The notes: a model not told the origin generated them from the sequence alone. A stretch of DNA of 17,331 bases from an uncultured Porphyromonadaceae bacterium (GCA_900550395.1 URSD01000048.1:1-17331), one strand, 5' to 3'. Positions 7,326 through 15,558 are shown, counted from the first letter of the stretch. Numbers and translations: made by a program.

Positions 7326-8984
7326 TCAGTAGTGGAAGGAACTTCCGCCGAGGAATTCGCGCAGCAGGCTTGTCGGCGGGATGAACTCATCCGGTATCTG
7401 CTCGAAGTATTCCAGGAAGCGACGCAGGCGGTAGGCCTCGCTGTACTCCTCCTGGTCGTTGCGCACGTCCTCCAGGATGCGAGACGCGTATTTGCGTATC
7501 ACGCCCAACTCGAAGAGCAGCGACGAGTTGAAGGTGGTGTCGGCGTTCTCCTGGAACGGGAATATCCATCGTTCCTCGCCGCGTCGCACGCTGGGCCAGC
7601 GGCGTATGGTCTCGGCCGCCGATGTGCCGCGGTACTTGTAGTCGCGGATGATGCGCCGCAGCAGGCGGTTGTCGGTGGTGGGCACCCAGTTGTGGCTGTC
7701 GATGGTGAGCGTCGTCAGCGCCGACACGTACACGCGATATTTCATTTCCTCGGGTATGTGTTCCGTCAGTTCCGGGTTCAGTCCGTGAATGCCTTCTATT
7801 AGCAATATGCCGCCGGGTTTCAGCCGGAGTGTGTCGCCGCGGTATTCGCGTGTGCCGCGCTCGAAGCTGTAGGTGGGCATAGCCACTTCTTCTCCCGCCA
7901 GGATGCGGTTGAGGTCGGAGTTGAACTGCTCGAGGTCGAGGGCATAGAGCGACTCGTAGTCATAGTCGCCGTCGGCGTCGCGCGGAGTGCGCTCGCGGTC
8001 AACGAAGTAGTTGTCGAGCGAAATCATCTGCGGCTGCAACAGGTTGGTCATCAGCTGTATGGCAAGGCGCTTGGTGGTTGTGGTCTTGCCCGACGACGAC
8101 GGACCGGCCACGAGCACAATGCGCGCGCCGCCGCGCTGGTAGCGCGCTGTGATTTCGTCGGCGATGCGCGCTATGTACTTGTTGTGCAGCGCCTCGGCCA
8201 CGTTTATGAGGTCGGCGGCGCGCTTCTGCTGCACCATCGCGTTCATCTCGCTGGCGTTGCGTACGCCCAGGATGTTGTTGAAGTCGAGGTAGTCGGTGAA
8301 TGCGTGGTACATCTTCTCCTGCGGCTCGGTGGGGAGCGCCGCGGCGTCGCCTGCGAGCAGCAGGAATCCCCGCTTGTAGCTGCGCAGGTCGAAGCGCGTG
8401 AGAACCCCTGTGGAGGGCACGAGGGTGCCGTAATAGCAGTCGCAGATGCCGTCAAGCGTGTAGTACACGGTGTACGGCTTGTGGCTTGTGCGCAGCATCA
8501 GAGCCGTGTCGTCGAGGCCCTGGCGGAGGAATATGTCGATGACATCCTCGGTGCGTTCCTCGTGATGCTCGAAGGGCAGATCGCGCTCCACGAGCGACTT
8601 CATTTCCGCTTTGATGAGCTCCAGCGTGTGCGCGTCGGTCTCTATGTAGCCGCTGTCGCATGTCAGCGTGCAGTAGTAGCCGCGCGAGATGGAGTGCTGT
8701 ATGTGCAGCTCGGCGCCCGGCAGCACACGGCTGACGGCACGGTAGAGCATCATGCAGAGCGCGCGCACGTAGGCGCGCGAGCCGGATGGCGAGTTCTCGT
8801 CGAGAAACTCGACTGTCTTGGGCTGGTACACGCAGTAGTGCATACCCTCTGTTTTGTTGTTTACACGTGCGCACACGGGCGTGAAACCGAGGTTCAGGCG
8901 TGAGACTATCTCGCTGAGTGAAGCGCCGCCCTCGATGTCGATGCTGTCGTGGATATTCTCGCAGTATATTTTGATGTGTTTCAT
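7326..8984 (-). CDS. Nucleoside (uridine-like) kinase with ThrRS-like N-terminal region
   Basis: The product (552 aa) combines an N-terminal TGS-like domain (about 1-62) and a threonyl-tRNA-synthetase-like second domain (about 65-200, with HIQHSISRGYYC) with a C-terminal P-loop kinase of the uridine kinase/phosphoribulokinase superfamily. The Walker A motif GPSSSGKT is at 294-301, ISLDNYFVDRERTPRDADGD at 321-340 is the substrate-side region, and LLIEGIHGLN follows later. This architecture is known in Bacteroidota and Firmicutes and is usually annotated as nucleoside kinase. The expected reaction is ATP-dependent phosphorylation of a nucleoside for salvage, but the true substrate is not proven by sequence. 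It is last in the run, 15 bases after dtd, and has its own promoter element. It is cytosolic. Confidence 0.88.
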   Translation of the reverse strand: MKHIKIYCENIHDSIDIEGGASLSEIVSRLNLGFTPVCARVNNKTEGMHYCVYQPKTVEFLDENSPSGSRAYVRALCMMLYRAVSRVLPGAELHIQHSISRGYYCTLTCDSGYIETDAHTLELIKAEMKSLVERDLPFEHHEERTEDVIDIFLRQGLDDTALMLRTSHKPYTVYYTLDGICDCYYGTLVPSTGVLTRFDLRSYKRGFLLLAGDAAALPTEPQEKMYHAFTDYLDFNNILGVRNASEMNAMVQQKRAADLINVAEALHNKYIARIADEITARYQRGGARIVLVAGPSSSGKTTTTKRLAIQLMTNLLQPQMISLDNYFVDRERTPRDADGDYDYESLYALDLEQFNSDLNRILAGEEVAMPTYSFERGTREYRGDTLRLKPGGILLIEGIHGLNPELTEHIPEEMKYRVYVSALTTLTIDSHNWVPTTDNRLLRRIIRDYKYRGTSAAETIRRWPSVRRGEERWIFPFQENADTTFNSSLLFELGVIRKYASRILEDVRNDQEEYSEAYRLRRFLEYFEQIPDEFIPPTSLLREFLGGSSFHY

Positions 8985-8988
8985 GTCG

Positions 8989-8996
8989 CAAATATA
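8989..8996 (-). promoter_or_regulatory. -7 promoter element immediately upstream of the nucleoside kinase
   Basis: On the minus strand TATATTTG (8996 to 8989) matches TAnnTTTG, and only four bases (CGAC) separate it from the ATG at 8984. TTG at 9022-9020, inside the end of dtd, could be the -33 element with a 23-base gap, somewhat long. The transcript would begin at or within a few bases of the start codon. Confidence 0.55.
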
Positions 8997-8999
8997 CGC

Positions 9000-9452
9000 T
9001 TATTCTCTTAGTCTTGAGTCAATGATTATGGTTACCGGACCGTCGTTGCAGAGCTCTACGCCCATATTGGCGCCAAATCGGCCAATTTTTACTTCCCTGC
9101 CGAGGCGTTCGGAAACCTTGCGGCAGTATGCCTCGTACAGAGCTATCGCCTCGTCGCCGCCTGCGGCGCGTATGTAGCTCGGACGGTTGCCCTTGCGTGT
9201 GGATGCAGTGAGCGTGAACTGGCTTACGGCAAGCACCTCGGCGCCCGTGTCTATGGCCGACAGGTTCATGACGCCGTCGGCGTCGTCGAATATGCGCAGG
9301 GCGACGGTCTTGGCCGCGAGCCATTCGGCGTCCTGCCCGGTGTCGCCGTGTTCCACGCCCACGAGCACCATCATGCCGCGGCCTATGCTGCTTATAGTCT
9401 CGCCGTCCACGCTTACGGATGCGTGTGTGCAGCGCTGAATCACTATTCTCAT
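9000..9452 (-). CDS. dtd: D-aminoacyl-tRNA deacylase
   Basis: The product (150 aa, normal length) hydrolyses D-amino acids (and mischarged glycine) from tRNA, protecting translation. The family motifs are intact: MRIVIQR at the N-terminus, SQFTL (77-81) and the cross-subunit GRFGANMGVELCNDGPVT (124-141) containing the Gly-cisPro pair. RKGNRPSY (86-93) is also characteristic. The enzyme acts as a homodimer in the cytosol. It lies between apt (87 bases upstream, with a stem-loop in the gap) and the nucleoside kinase. No promoter motif was seen directly upstream, so it is probably read through from apt or mnmG. Confidence 0.96.
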   Translation of the reverse strand: MRIVIQRCTHASVSVDGETISSIGRGMMVLVGVEHGDTGQDAEWLAAKTVALRIFDDADGVMNLSAIDTGAEVLAVSQFTLTASTRKGNRPSYIRAAGGDEAIALYEAYCRKVSERLGREVKIGRFGANMGVELCNDGPVTIIIDSRLRE

Positions 9453-9481
9453 GTGTGGTGTGGGATATGTGATTGAACAGT

Positions 9482-9525
9482 TAGGGGCGCCGGACCCTGT
9501 ATGTGCAGGATTCCCGTCGCCCCTA
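9482..9525. other. Two-stem RNA hairpin candidate between apt and dtd
   Basis: TAGGGGCG (9482-9489) pairs with CGCCCCTA (9518-9525), and inside it CCTG (9496-9499) pairs with CAGG (9506-9509). The hairpin starts 15 bases past the apt stop in the direction of transcription. There is no U-run after the stem on the minus strand, so it is a poor intrinsic terminator. It may be an attenuator, a processing site or an mRNA-stabilising stem. Confidence 0.45.
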
Positions 9526-9539
9526 TGTGGAATAGCCTT

Positions 9540-10058
9540 TTAGTACTTGATGAGCGAGCTTACCTCAGCGTCCTTGGGGAGCGTGGCGCGTCCGTTCAGG
9601 GCTTCCAGCTCGATGATGAAGCTGATGTAGATCTTTTTGGGATTCATGCTCTTTACGAGCTCATAGCATGCTGCCATGGTACCTCCGGTGGCAAGCACGT
9701 CGTCGTGGATTACGACTACGTCGTCGGGACCGATGGCATCGCGGTGAATCTCGATGGTGTCGGTGCCGTATTCCTTGGCGTACTCCATGCGGATGGTGTC
9801 GGCGGGTAGCTTGCCGGGCTTGCGCGCGGGAACGAATCCGGCGCCGAGCTCAAAGGCCAGTATGCTGCCGCCGATGAAGCCGCGGCTCTCGATGCCTACG
9901 ACCTTGGTGACGCCTTTGTCGCGGTAGAGCTGCGAGAGGTCCCAGCCGATGATGTGCAGGGCGCGGGGGTCCTTGAAGGCGGTGGTCAGATCCTTGAAGA
10001 GGACGCCCTTGGTGGGGAAATCCTCGACGTCTCGAATTTTGGATTTGATGTATTCCAT
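9540..10058 (-). CDS. apt: Adenine phosphoribosyltransferase
   Basis: The product (172 aa) makes AMP and pyrophosphate from adenine and PRPP, a purine salvage step in the cytosol. Typical Apt motifs are present: DFPTKGVLFKD (13-23), the adenine-side ESRGFIGG (57-64), the flexible-loop RKPGKLP (79-85) and the PRPP-binding VVVIHDDVLATGGTM (114-128), with His at a position more often occupied by Val or Val-like residues. Length is normal. It is 70 bases downstream of mnmG, with a parS-like site in the gap and no TAnnTTTG box, so it is likely co-transcribed with mnmG. With the nucleoside kinase it gives this run a nucleotide-salvage theme. Confidence 0.96.
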   Translation of the reverse strand: MEYIKSKIRDVEDFPTKGVLFKDLTTAFKDPRALHIIGWDLSQLYRDKGVTKVVGIESRGFIGGSILAFELGAGFVPARKPGKLPADTIRMEYAKEYGTDTIEIHRDAIGPDDVVVIHDDVLATGGTMAACYELVKSMNPKKIYISFIIELEALNGRATLPKDAEVSSLIKY

Positions 10059-10110
10059 AGTTTCAGGGTGTGTTGTTAATTATTTGATTTTCTTCGATTT
10101 GTTTTATAAT

Positions 10111-10126
10111 TGTTTCACGTGGAACA
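10111..10126. promoter_or_regulatory. parS: parS chromosome-partitioning site (ParB binding site)
   Basis: The plus strand reads TGTTTCACGTGGAACA and the minus strand TGTTCCACGTGAAACA. The latter fits the established chromosomal parS consensus TGTTNCACGTGAAACA at every position. The palindrome extends to 22 bp (10108-10129), ending at the mnmG stop codon, with one mismatched pair of positions. It lies in the non-coding gap between mnmG and apt, where no coding constraint explains it. mnmG (gidA) is a classic neighbour of oriC and parAB in many bacteria. ParB should load here and spread, marking the origin region for segregation and SMC loading. I saw no second copy in the window. Confidence 0.88.
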
Positions 10127-10128
10127 AT

Positions 10129-12024
10129 TCACGCGTTTTTGTTTAACATTATCAGCAGCACGTTGACGTCGGCCGGAGACACTCCGGGAATGCGTGATGC
10201 GTGGCCGAGCGTGTCGGGGCGGTGACGCATCAGCTTCTGCCGGGCCTCGGTGCTGAGGGCGGTGATGGACTCGTAGTCGAGCTTGTCGCCGAGGCGCACG
10301 TCCTCAAGGCGGCGCAGGCGTTCGGCTGCCTGCTGCTCGCGGCGTATGTATCCGTCGTATTTGATAAGTATCTCGGCCGACTCGATGATTTCGTCGCGGC
10401 GGTCGGCGGGAATGTCGTTCCATATCGCGTTCAGCTCCGGCACGAGGTCGGGACGCGACGCGAGGTCACGCAGACTGACGGCCGGACGCGTCACCACGGT
10501 GCGCAGTTTCACGCCCTGGCTCAGGGGCGCCTCGCCCAGCTGCTCAAGCAGGGGATTGAAGACGGCGCTGCGTGCGGTGAGGGTGTCGCAGAGCGCGATG
10601 ATTCTGTCGCGCCATTCGAGTTTCTGCCGCAGACGCTCCATGCGGTTGTCGTCGGCCAGTCCGGCGGCATGAGCCAGAGGGGTGAGGCGCTCGTCGGCAT
10701 TATCCTGACGCAGGAGTATGCGGTACTCGGCGCGCGATGTGAACATGCGGTAAGGTTCGTCCACACCTTTGGTGACGAGGTCGTCAATCAGCACGCCTAT
10801 GTAGGCCCGGTCGCGGCCGAGCGTCAGCTGGTCGCGACCGAGGGCTTTCAGGGCGGCGTTGGCGCCGGCTATCAGTCCCTGGCCTGCGGCTTCCTCGTAG
10901 CCTGTGGTGCCGTTGATCTGTCCGGCCATGAACAGTCCCGGCAGCAGGCGCGTCTCGAGGGTGTGGCGCAGCTGCGTGGGGTCGAAGAAGTCGTACTCTA
11001 TCGCGTAGCCGGGACGGTATATCTGCACGTCGGCGAATGCCGGTATCGTCTTCAGGGCCTCTATCTGTATGTCCATGGGCAGGGACGAGGAGAAGCCGTT
11101 GAGATAGTATTCCGTCGTGTCGGCGCCTTCCGGCTCGAGGAAGAGCTGGTGGGATGTCTTGTCGGCGAAGGTCACTATCTTGGTCTCGATGGAGGGGCAG
11201 TAGCGCGGGCCGATGCTCTGTATCTGTCCGTTGTAGAGAGGCGAGTCGGGGAGGCCGCGGCGCAGCACCTCGTGGGTGCGCTCGTTGGTCCACACTGTGT
11301 GGCACATGCGGCGCGGCAGCGGATGCTCGGGCGCAGGGCCGTAGGAGAAGCGGTGAAAGTCCTCGTCGTCGGGCTGGGGAGTGGCTTTGCTCCAGTCGAT
11401 GCTGCAGCCGTCGATGCGCACGGGTGTGCCCGTCTTCATGCGGGCGGTGGCGAAGCCGAGGGCGGCGAGCTGCTCGGTGATGCCGTAGCTGGCCTGCTCG
11501 CCTATGCGTCCGCCGGGTATCTTCACGCGTCCTATGTGCATGAGGCCGCCGAGGAAGGTGCCGTTGGTGAGCACCACCTGGCGGCTGCGGAATGTGGCGC
11601 CCTGCATGGTGCGCACTCCGGCGAGGCGGCCGTCGGAGTCAATGTCGAGCGCTGTTACGGCGTCCTGCCACATGTCGAGGCCCGGGATGTTCTCGAGGGT
11701 GCGGCGCCATTCGGCCGAGAAGCGCATGCGGTCGGCCTGCGCGCGCGGGCTCCACATGGCGGGGCCTTTGCTGCGGTTGAGCATGCGCATCTGTATGGCC
11801 GTTGCGTCGATGATGCGGGCCATTTCGCCGCCAAGGGCATCTATCTCTCTGACTATCTGCCCTTTGGCTATGCCTCCCACGGCGGGGTTGCAGCTCATTT
11901 GCGCTATCTTGTCCATGTCGTGGGTGATGAGCAGGGTGCGTGCGCCCACTCTGGCGGCCGCGGCGGCCGCCTCGCATCCGGCATGGCCGGCACCAACAAC
12001 AATAACGTCGTAATGAAAATTCAT
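10129..12024 (-). CDS. mnmG: tRNA uridine-5-carboxymethylaminomethyl modification enzyme MnmG
   Basis: The product (631 aa from the ATG at 12024) is the FAD-dependent MnmG/GidA subunit. With the GTPase MnmE it installs carboxymethylaminomethyl groups at U34 of certain tRNAs. Visible motifs are GAGHAGCEAA (11-20), the MSCNPAVGGIAKGQIVREID stretch (43-62) with the family cysteine, FTSRAEYRILLRQDNADERL in the middle, and the C-terminal PGVSPADVNVLLIMLNK. Length matches the family. An in-frame TTG six codons upstream lies across the -7 box, so the ATG at 12024 is the real start. mnmE is not in the window. The stop codon touches the outer arm of the parS palindrome. Confidence 0.97.
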   Translation of the reverse strand: MNFHYDVIVVGAGHAGCEAAAAAARVGARTLLITHDMDKIAQMSCNPAVGGIAKGQIVREIDALGGEMARIIDATAIQMRMLNRSKGPAMWSPRAQADRMRFSAEWRRTLENIPGLDMWQDAVTALDIDSDGRLAGVRTMQGATFRSRQVVLTNGTFLGGLMHIGRVKIPGGRIGEQASYGITEQLAALGFATARMKTGTPVRIDGCSIDWSKATPQPDDEDFHRFSYGPAPEHPLPRRMCHTVWTNERTHEVLRRGLPDSPLYNGQIQSIGPRYCPSIETKIVTFADKTSHQLFLEPEGADTTEYYLNGFSSSLPMDIQIEALKTIPAFADVQIYRPGYAIEYDFFDPTQLRHTLETRLLPGLFMAGQINGTTGYEEAAGQGLIAGANAALKALGRDQLTLGRDRAYIGVLIDDLVTKGVDEPYRMFTSRAEYRILLRQDNADERLTPLAHAAGLADDNRMERLRQKLEWRDRIIALCDTLTARSAVFNPLLEQLGEAPLSQGVKLRTVVTRPAVSLRDLASRPDLVPELNAIWNDIPADRRDEIIESAEILIKYDGYIRREQQAAERLRRLEDVRLGDKLDYESITALSTEARQKLMRHRPDTLGHASRIPGVSPADVNVLLIMLNKNA

Positions 12025-12029
12025 TTGCG

Positions 12030-12058
12030 CAAAGATAAACAATAAAAAAAGTGAACAA
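12030..12058 (-). promoter_or_regulatory. -33/-7 promoter for mnmG, giving a near-leaderless transcript
   Basis: On the minus strand TTG (12058-12056) is followed 18 bases later by TATCTTTG (12037-12030), then CGCAA and the ATG at 12024. The spacing of 5 bases between the -7 box and the start codon places the transcription start at or just before the ATG. The -33 element overlaps the final codons of ybeY, so mnmG can be transcribed independently of it. Confidence 0.6.
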
Positions 12059-12508
12059 TCAGGCGTCTTGCCTGTCGAGACATTCCGGCGGCAGCATGTC
12101 GAGGGCCGCGTCTTCGTGTCGCTCCATGATTTCGCGCTCGCCGGGCCCCTTGTCGTTTATGCCGCAAAGGTGAAGAATGCCGTGGATGATGACTCTGTGC
12201 AGCTCGCGGAGGAAAGTGGCGCCTACGGCGGCGGCATTTGAGCGCACGGTGTCGAGCGATATGTATATGTCGCCTGAAATCGTGCGTCCGCGCGAATAGT
12301 CGAAAGTGATGATGTCGGTGAAATAGTCGTGTCCGAGAAACCGGCGGTTGACTTCGAGGATTTTTGCGTCGTCGCAGAACACGTAGCCCACAGGGCCTAA
12401 TATACGGTTGTGCGCGGCTGTGACTTGTTCAATCCATTGTTCAAGCCGGCGGGTGTCGACAGCTTCAAGTCGCACCCCTTCGCATATCCATTGAAATGCA
12501 GCTGTCAT
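12059..12508 (-). CDS. ybeY: rRNA maturation RNase YbeY
   Basis: The product (149 aa from the ATG at 12508) belongs to the UPF0054/YbeY family of metal-dependent endoribonucleases involved in 16S rRNA 3' maturation and ribosome quality control. The core is DYFTDIITFDY (61-71), ISGDIYIS (77-84) and the metal motif HGILHLCGINDK (109-120). The two His ligands (109 and 113) are present. At the place of the usual third His there is Asp119, as I recall for other Bacteroidota. A TTG seven codons upstream overlaps the promoter box, so the ATG at 12508 is preferred. It sits 34 bases upstream of mnmG and is cytosolic. Confidence 0.92.
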   Translation of the reverse strand: MTAAFQWICEGVRLEAVDTRRLEQWIEQVTAAHNRILGPVGYVFCDDAKILEVNRRFLGHDYFTDIITFDYSRGRTISGDIYISLDTVRSNAAAVGATFLRELHRVIIHGILHLCGINDKGPGEREIMERHEDAALDMLPPECLDRQDA

Positions 12509-12526
12509 CAATCCATAATTAGGACA

Positions 12527-12557
12527 CAAAGTTAGCGATTATTTTGGAAAAAGCAAA
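12527..12557 (-). promoter_or_regulatory. -33/-7 promoter for ybeY
   Basis: On the minus strand TTTG (12557-12554) is separated by 19 bases from TAACTTTG (12534-12527), a full match to the Bacteroidota consensus. Transcription would start near 12522, giving a leader of roughly 13 bases before the ATG at 12508. Confidence 0.7.
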
Positions 12558-12640
12558 CAAGTGGAAATTTTTCGTGGCGTGACGCGGGCTCGGGAATGTT
12601 AAAAGGAAGCCTCCGTAAGCATTATTCAGATTTTTTTACT

Positions 12641-12648
12641 TATATTTG
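12641..12648 (+). promoter_or_regulatory. -7 promoter element for the TonB-dependent receptor operon
   Basis: TATATTTG at 12641-12648 fits TAnnTTTG. No clear TTTG is found about 20 bases upstream. The predicted leader is about 70 bases, much longer than for the housekeeping genes here, and AT-rich (TTAACAATTTAAGTAACAAG near its end). I see no Shine-Dalgarno sequence or known riboswitch in it. Confidence 0.55.
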
Positions 12649-12725
12649 ACCCGAAATTGCGTCCCTGCGCCGCGAAAACACCGATAAATTTCTTAACAAT
12701 TTAAGTAACAAGTATATACATCCGC

Positions 12726-15521
12726 ATGAAACTAAAACTGTTTCTTCTCATGCTGCTGGCTTCGACATTGGCGATGACAGCACAGACCACGAAGCTCTCG
12801 GGCGTGGTGGTCAACGGCACTTCGGGTGCCCCAGTGGGAGGTGCCACCGTTGAGATCAACGGCATCAAGGCTGTAACGGGATTCAACGGCGACTTCACGC
12901 TTGAGGGCGTGGCTTCCGGTCCTGCCTACATGATTGTGACGGGTCCCGACCTGAAGAGCGTCGGCATGGACGTCCAGGTGAACGGCCAGGCCCAGAACGT
13001 GGGCGAGATTCGCGTCACCCCCGCGGCCGACAACGCCGTCGACGAGTACTTCGCCAACAACGACGACCTGATGTTCGACGAGGCCGCCCTCGACGACGAG
13101 GAGGCCGTGAGCCAGGGTGTCAGCTCGCTCAACGGATCGAACGACAACATCTACTACAGCACGGCGTCGTACAACTTCGGCCCCATGTACTTCAACTACC
13201 GCGGCCTCGACAGCCAGTACCAGAGTGTATATATTAACGGTATACGCATGAACGACCTTATCCGCGGCCGTTTCAACTTCAACTCTCTGCTGGGCATGAG
13301 CTCGCGCGCGTTCCGCAACCGCACCAACACCGTGGGCCTGGGCGCCTCGAACTATGCCTTCGGCGACATCGCAGGCTCCACCAACTACAACACCACCACC
13401 GACCTGTACGCTCCCGGCTTCAACGGCTCCGTTGCCTTCACCAACAGCAACTACATGCTGCGCGGAATGGTGACCTACGCGTCCGGCCTCAACAAGCACG
13501 GCTGGGCCTACACCGTCAGCGCCATCGGCCGCTACGCCAATGAAGGCGTACAGCCCGGCACGTTCTACAACTCCGGCGGCCTGTTCTTCAGTCTCGAGAA
13601 ACTCTTCAACGAGAACAACCGCCTGACGCTCACCGCCTTTGGCGGCCCCACGCAGCGTGCCACCGGCGGCGCCACCTATCAGGAAGTGTACGACCTGACC
13701 GACGACAACCTCTACAACCCCTTCTGGGGCTGGCAGGACGGCAAGAAGCGCTCGAGCCGAATCACTGAGACCTACGACCCCACCGTCATCCTCAACTGGC
13801 TCTACAAGAAGGGCAACACCACGGTGAGCACGGCCGCCGGCGTGCGCTACTCGCACTACACCCGTTCGGCGCTCCAGTATTTCAAGGCTCTCGACCCCAA
13901 CCCCACCTATTACCGCTATCTGCCCTCCTACTTCGAGGAGGACGGCCAGCCCACGGAGCAGAGCGAGTACTACACCTGGCTCTGGCAGCATGACGACAGC
14001 TTCCGCCAGATCAACTGGGACAACCTCTACGAGGTGAACCACCTGAACAACGTGCAGAACGAGCACCTGACAGGCGTTGACCGCAAGGGTTCGAGCTACA
14101 TCCTCGAGAACCGCACCAACAACCAGCTGAACCTGCTGTTCAACTCCACGCTCAATACCAAAATCGACCAGAACGTGGCACTCCAGGCCGGCGTGGACTT
14201 CAACTACACGCGCTCGAGCAACTACAAGACCGTGCGCGACCTGCTGGGCGGCGAGTTCTGGAACGACGTCGACCCCTTCTCCGACCGCGACATCACCCTC
14301 GCCCCGGACAACCTGGTCAACAACTTCAACTATCCCGACCCCTACCACCACGAAGTGCGCAAGGGCGACAAGTTCGGCTATGACTACGACCTCGTGGCCG
14401 TGCAGGCCGGTCTCTGGGCCCAGAACGTGGTGACGCTTCCCAAATGGGACATCAACTACGGCTTCAAGCTCAACTATACCAACTTCTACCGCAAGGGCTT
14501 CATGGACAACGGCCGCGCACGCGGCACGGGCGACCTCGGCTCGATGGGCAAGAGCTCGCACCACGGCTTCCTGACCGGTGCCGCCAAGGTGGGCCTCACC
14601 TACAAGCTTGACGGCCGCAACCAGTTCCTGGTTCAGGCCGAGTACGGCACACGCGCCCCGCTGGCCGACAACTCCTTCATTGCTCCGCGCGTGAAGAACA
14701 CCGCCGTGCAGGGCCTGGAGGCCCAGCGCGACTTCAGCGCCGACGCCAGCTATGTATGGAACTACCGTCGCTTCCGCGGCACGCTCACTGCCTACTACAC
14801 GCAGATCGACCACGCCATGGAGCGCACCGGCTTCTACGACGAGCAGTACAACACCTACGCCATCTTCGCCCTCCAGGGCGTGAAGCGCGTCTACAAGGGC
14901 GTCGAACTGGGCATGGCCTACAAGATCACCCCGAGCCTGACGGCTACCTTCGCCGGCACCTACGCCCGCTTCCAGTACAAGAACAACCCCATGGGCACAC
15001 GCTCCTTCGAGAACGGCCTGCATCCCGACGTGACGCAGACGGTTTACCTCAAGAACTTCTATGTGGGTTCCACGCCCCAGGCACAGGCCAACCTCGGCAT
15101 CGACTGGGCCGCACCCAAGAACTGGTTCTTCGGCATCAACGGCACCTATCAGGGCGACGCCTACGTGAACCTCTCGCCCGCCTACCATGAGGCACTCCCC
15201 GGCATGGCTACCTATCTGCAGGGCAACGGCTACACCGACGCTCAGATCGAGGAGTACATCAAGGACTTCTCCTCGCAGGACAAGCTCGACGGACAGTTCA
15301 CGCTGAACCTGAGCATCGGCAAGGCGCTGTATCTGCGCAACGGCCTGAGCCTCAACTTCAACCTGAACGTCAACAATGTGCTCAACAACCGCGACGTCGT
15401 GACTTACGCCTACCAGCAGGGCCGCGTCGACACCAAGACCTACAACCGTTCTCAGTATCCCAACCGCTACCAGTACGCGCAGGGCATACGTGCGTTCCTC
15501 AACGTGGGTGTCCGTTTCTAA
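12726..15521 (+). CDS. TonB-dependent outer-membrane receptor with carboxypeptidase-like regulatory domain
   Basis: The product (931 aa) is an outer-membrane active transporter powered by TonB-ExbBD. A signal peptide covers about 1-19 (cleavage near AMTAQ). A carboxypeptidase-D-like beta-sandwich (about 24-97) has SGVVVNGTSGAPVGGATVEI and GFNGDFTLEGV. A very acidic linker follows (112-127, DDLMFDEAALDDEEA). The plug (about 130-225) contains VYINGIRMNDLIRGRF. The 22-strand-type barrel runs to a C-terminal Phe in FLNVGVRF. It is shorter than typical SusC proteins and no SusD-like gene follows, so glycan uptake is not implied. The downstream gene, 37 bases away, encodes a surface lipoprotein and is probably a partner. 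The substrate is unknown. Confidence 0.9.
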   Translation: MKLKLFLLMLLASTLAMTAQTTKLSGVVVNGTSGAPVGGATVEINGIKAVTGFNGDFTLEGVASGPAYMIVTGPDLKSVGMDVQVNGQAQNVGEIRVTPAADNAVDEYFANNDDLMFDEAALDDEEAVSQGVSSLNGSNDNIYYSTASYNFGPMYFNYRGLDSQYQSVYINGIRMNDLIRGRFNFNSLLGMSSRAFRNRTNTVGLGASNYAFGDIAGSTNYNTTTDLYAPGFNGSVAFTNSNYMLRGMVTYASGLNKHGWAYTVSAIGRYANEGVQPGTFYNSGGLFFSLEKLFNENNRLTLTAFGGPTQRATGGATYQEVYDLTDDNLYNPFWGWQDGKKRSSRITETYDPTVILNWLYKKGNTTVSTAAGVRYSHYTRSALQYFKALDPNPTYYRYLPSYFEEDGQPTEQSEYYTWLWQHDDSFRQINWDNLYEVNHLNNVQNEHLTGVDRKGSSYILENRTNNQLNLLFNSTLNTKIDQNVALQAGVDFNYTRSSNYKTVRDLLGGEFWNDVDPFSDRDITLAPDNLVNNFNYPDPYHHEVRKGDKFGYDYDLVAVQAGLWAQNVVTLPKWDINYGFKLNYTNFYRKGFMDNGRARGTGDLGSMGKSSHHGFLTGAAKVGLTYKLDGRNQFLVQAEYGTRAPLADNSFIAPRVKNTAVQGLEAQRDFSADASYVWNYRRFRGTLTAYYTQIDHAMERTGFYDEQYNTYAIFALQGVKRVYKGVELGMAYKITPSLTATFAGTYARFQYKNNPMGTRSFENGLHPDVTQTVYLKNFYVGSTPQAQANLGIDWAAPKNWFFGINGTYQGDAYVNLSPAYHEALPGMATYLQGNGYTDAQIEEYIKDFSSQDKLDGQFTLNLSIGKALYLRNGLSLNFNLNVNNVLNNRDVVTYAYQQGRVDTKTYNRSQYPNRYQYAQGIRAFLNVGVRF

Positions 15522-15558
15522 ACTCCGCCTTATTCCTCTTACAATATAAATACAAGCA

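Noticed and set aside
10059..10128. Replication origin in the mnmG-apt gap
   Set aside because: The parS site is present, but I saw no DnaA-box cluster (TTATNCACA) or AT-rich unwinding region of useful size here or elsewhere in the window.
10108..10129. Palindrome as an intrinsic terminator for mnmG
   Set aside because: There is no U-run after the stem on the minus strand, and the exact parS match is a better explanation.
10201..12045. 614-codon open frame on the plus strand antisense to mnmG
   Set aside because: mnmG is unmistakable on the minus strand. The antisense frame is compositional.
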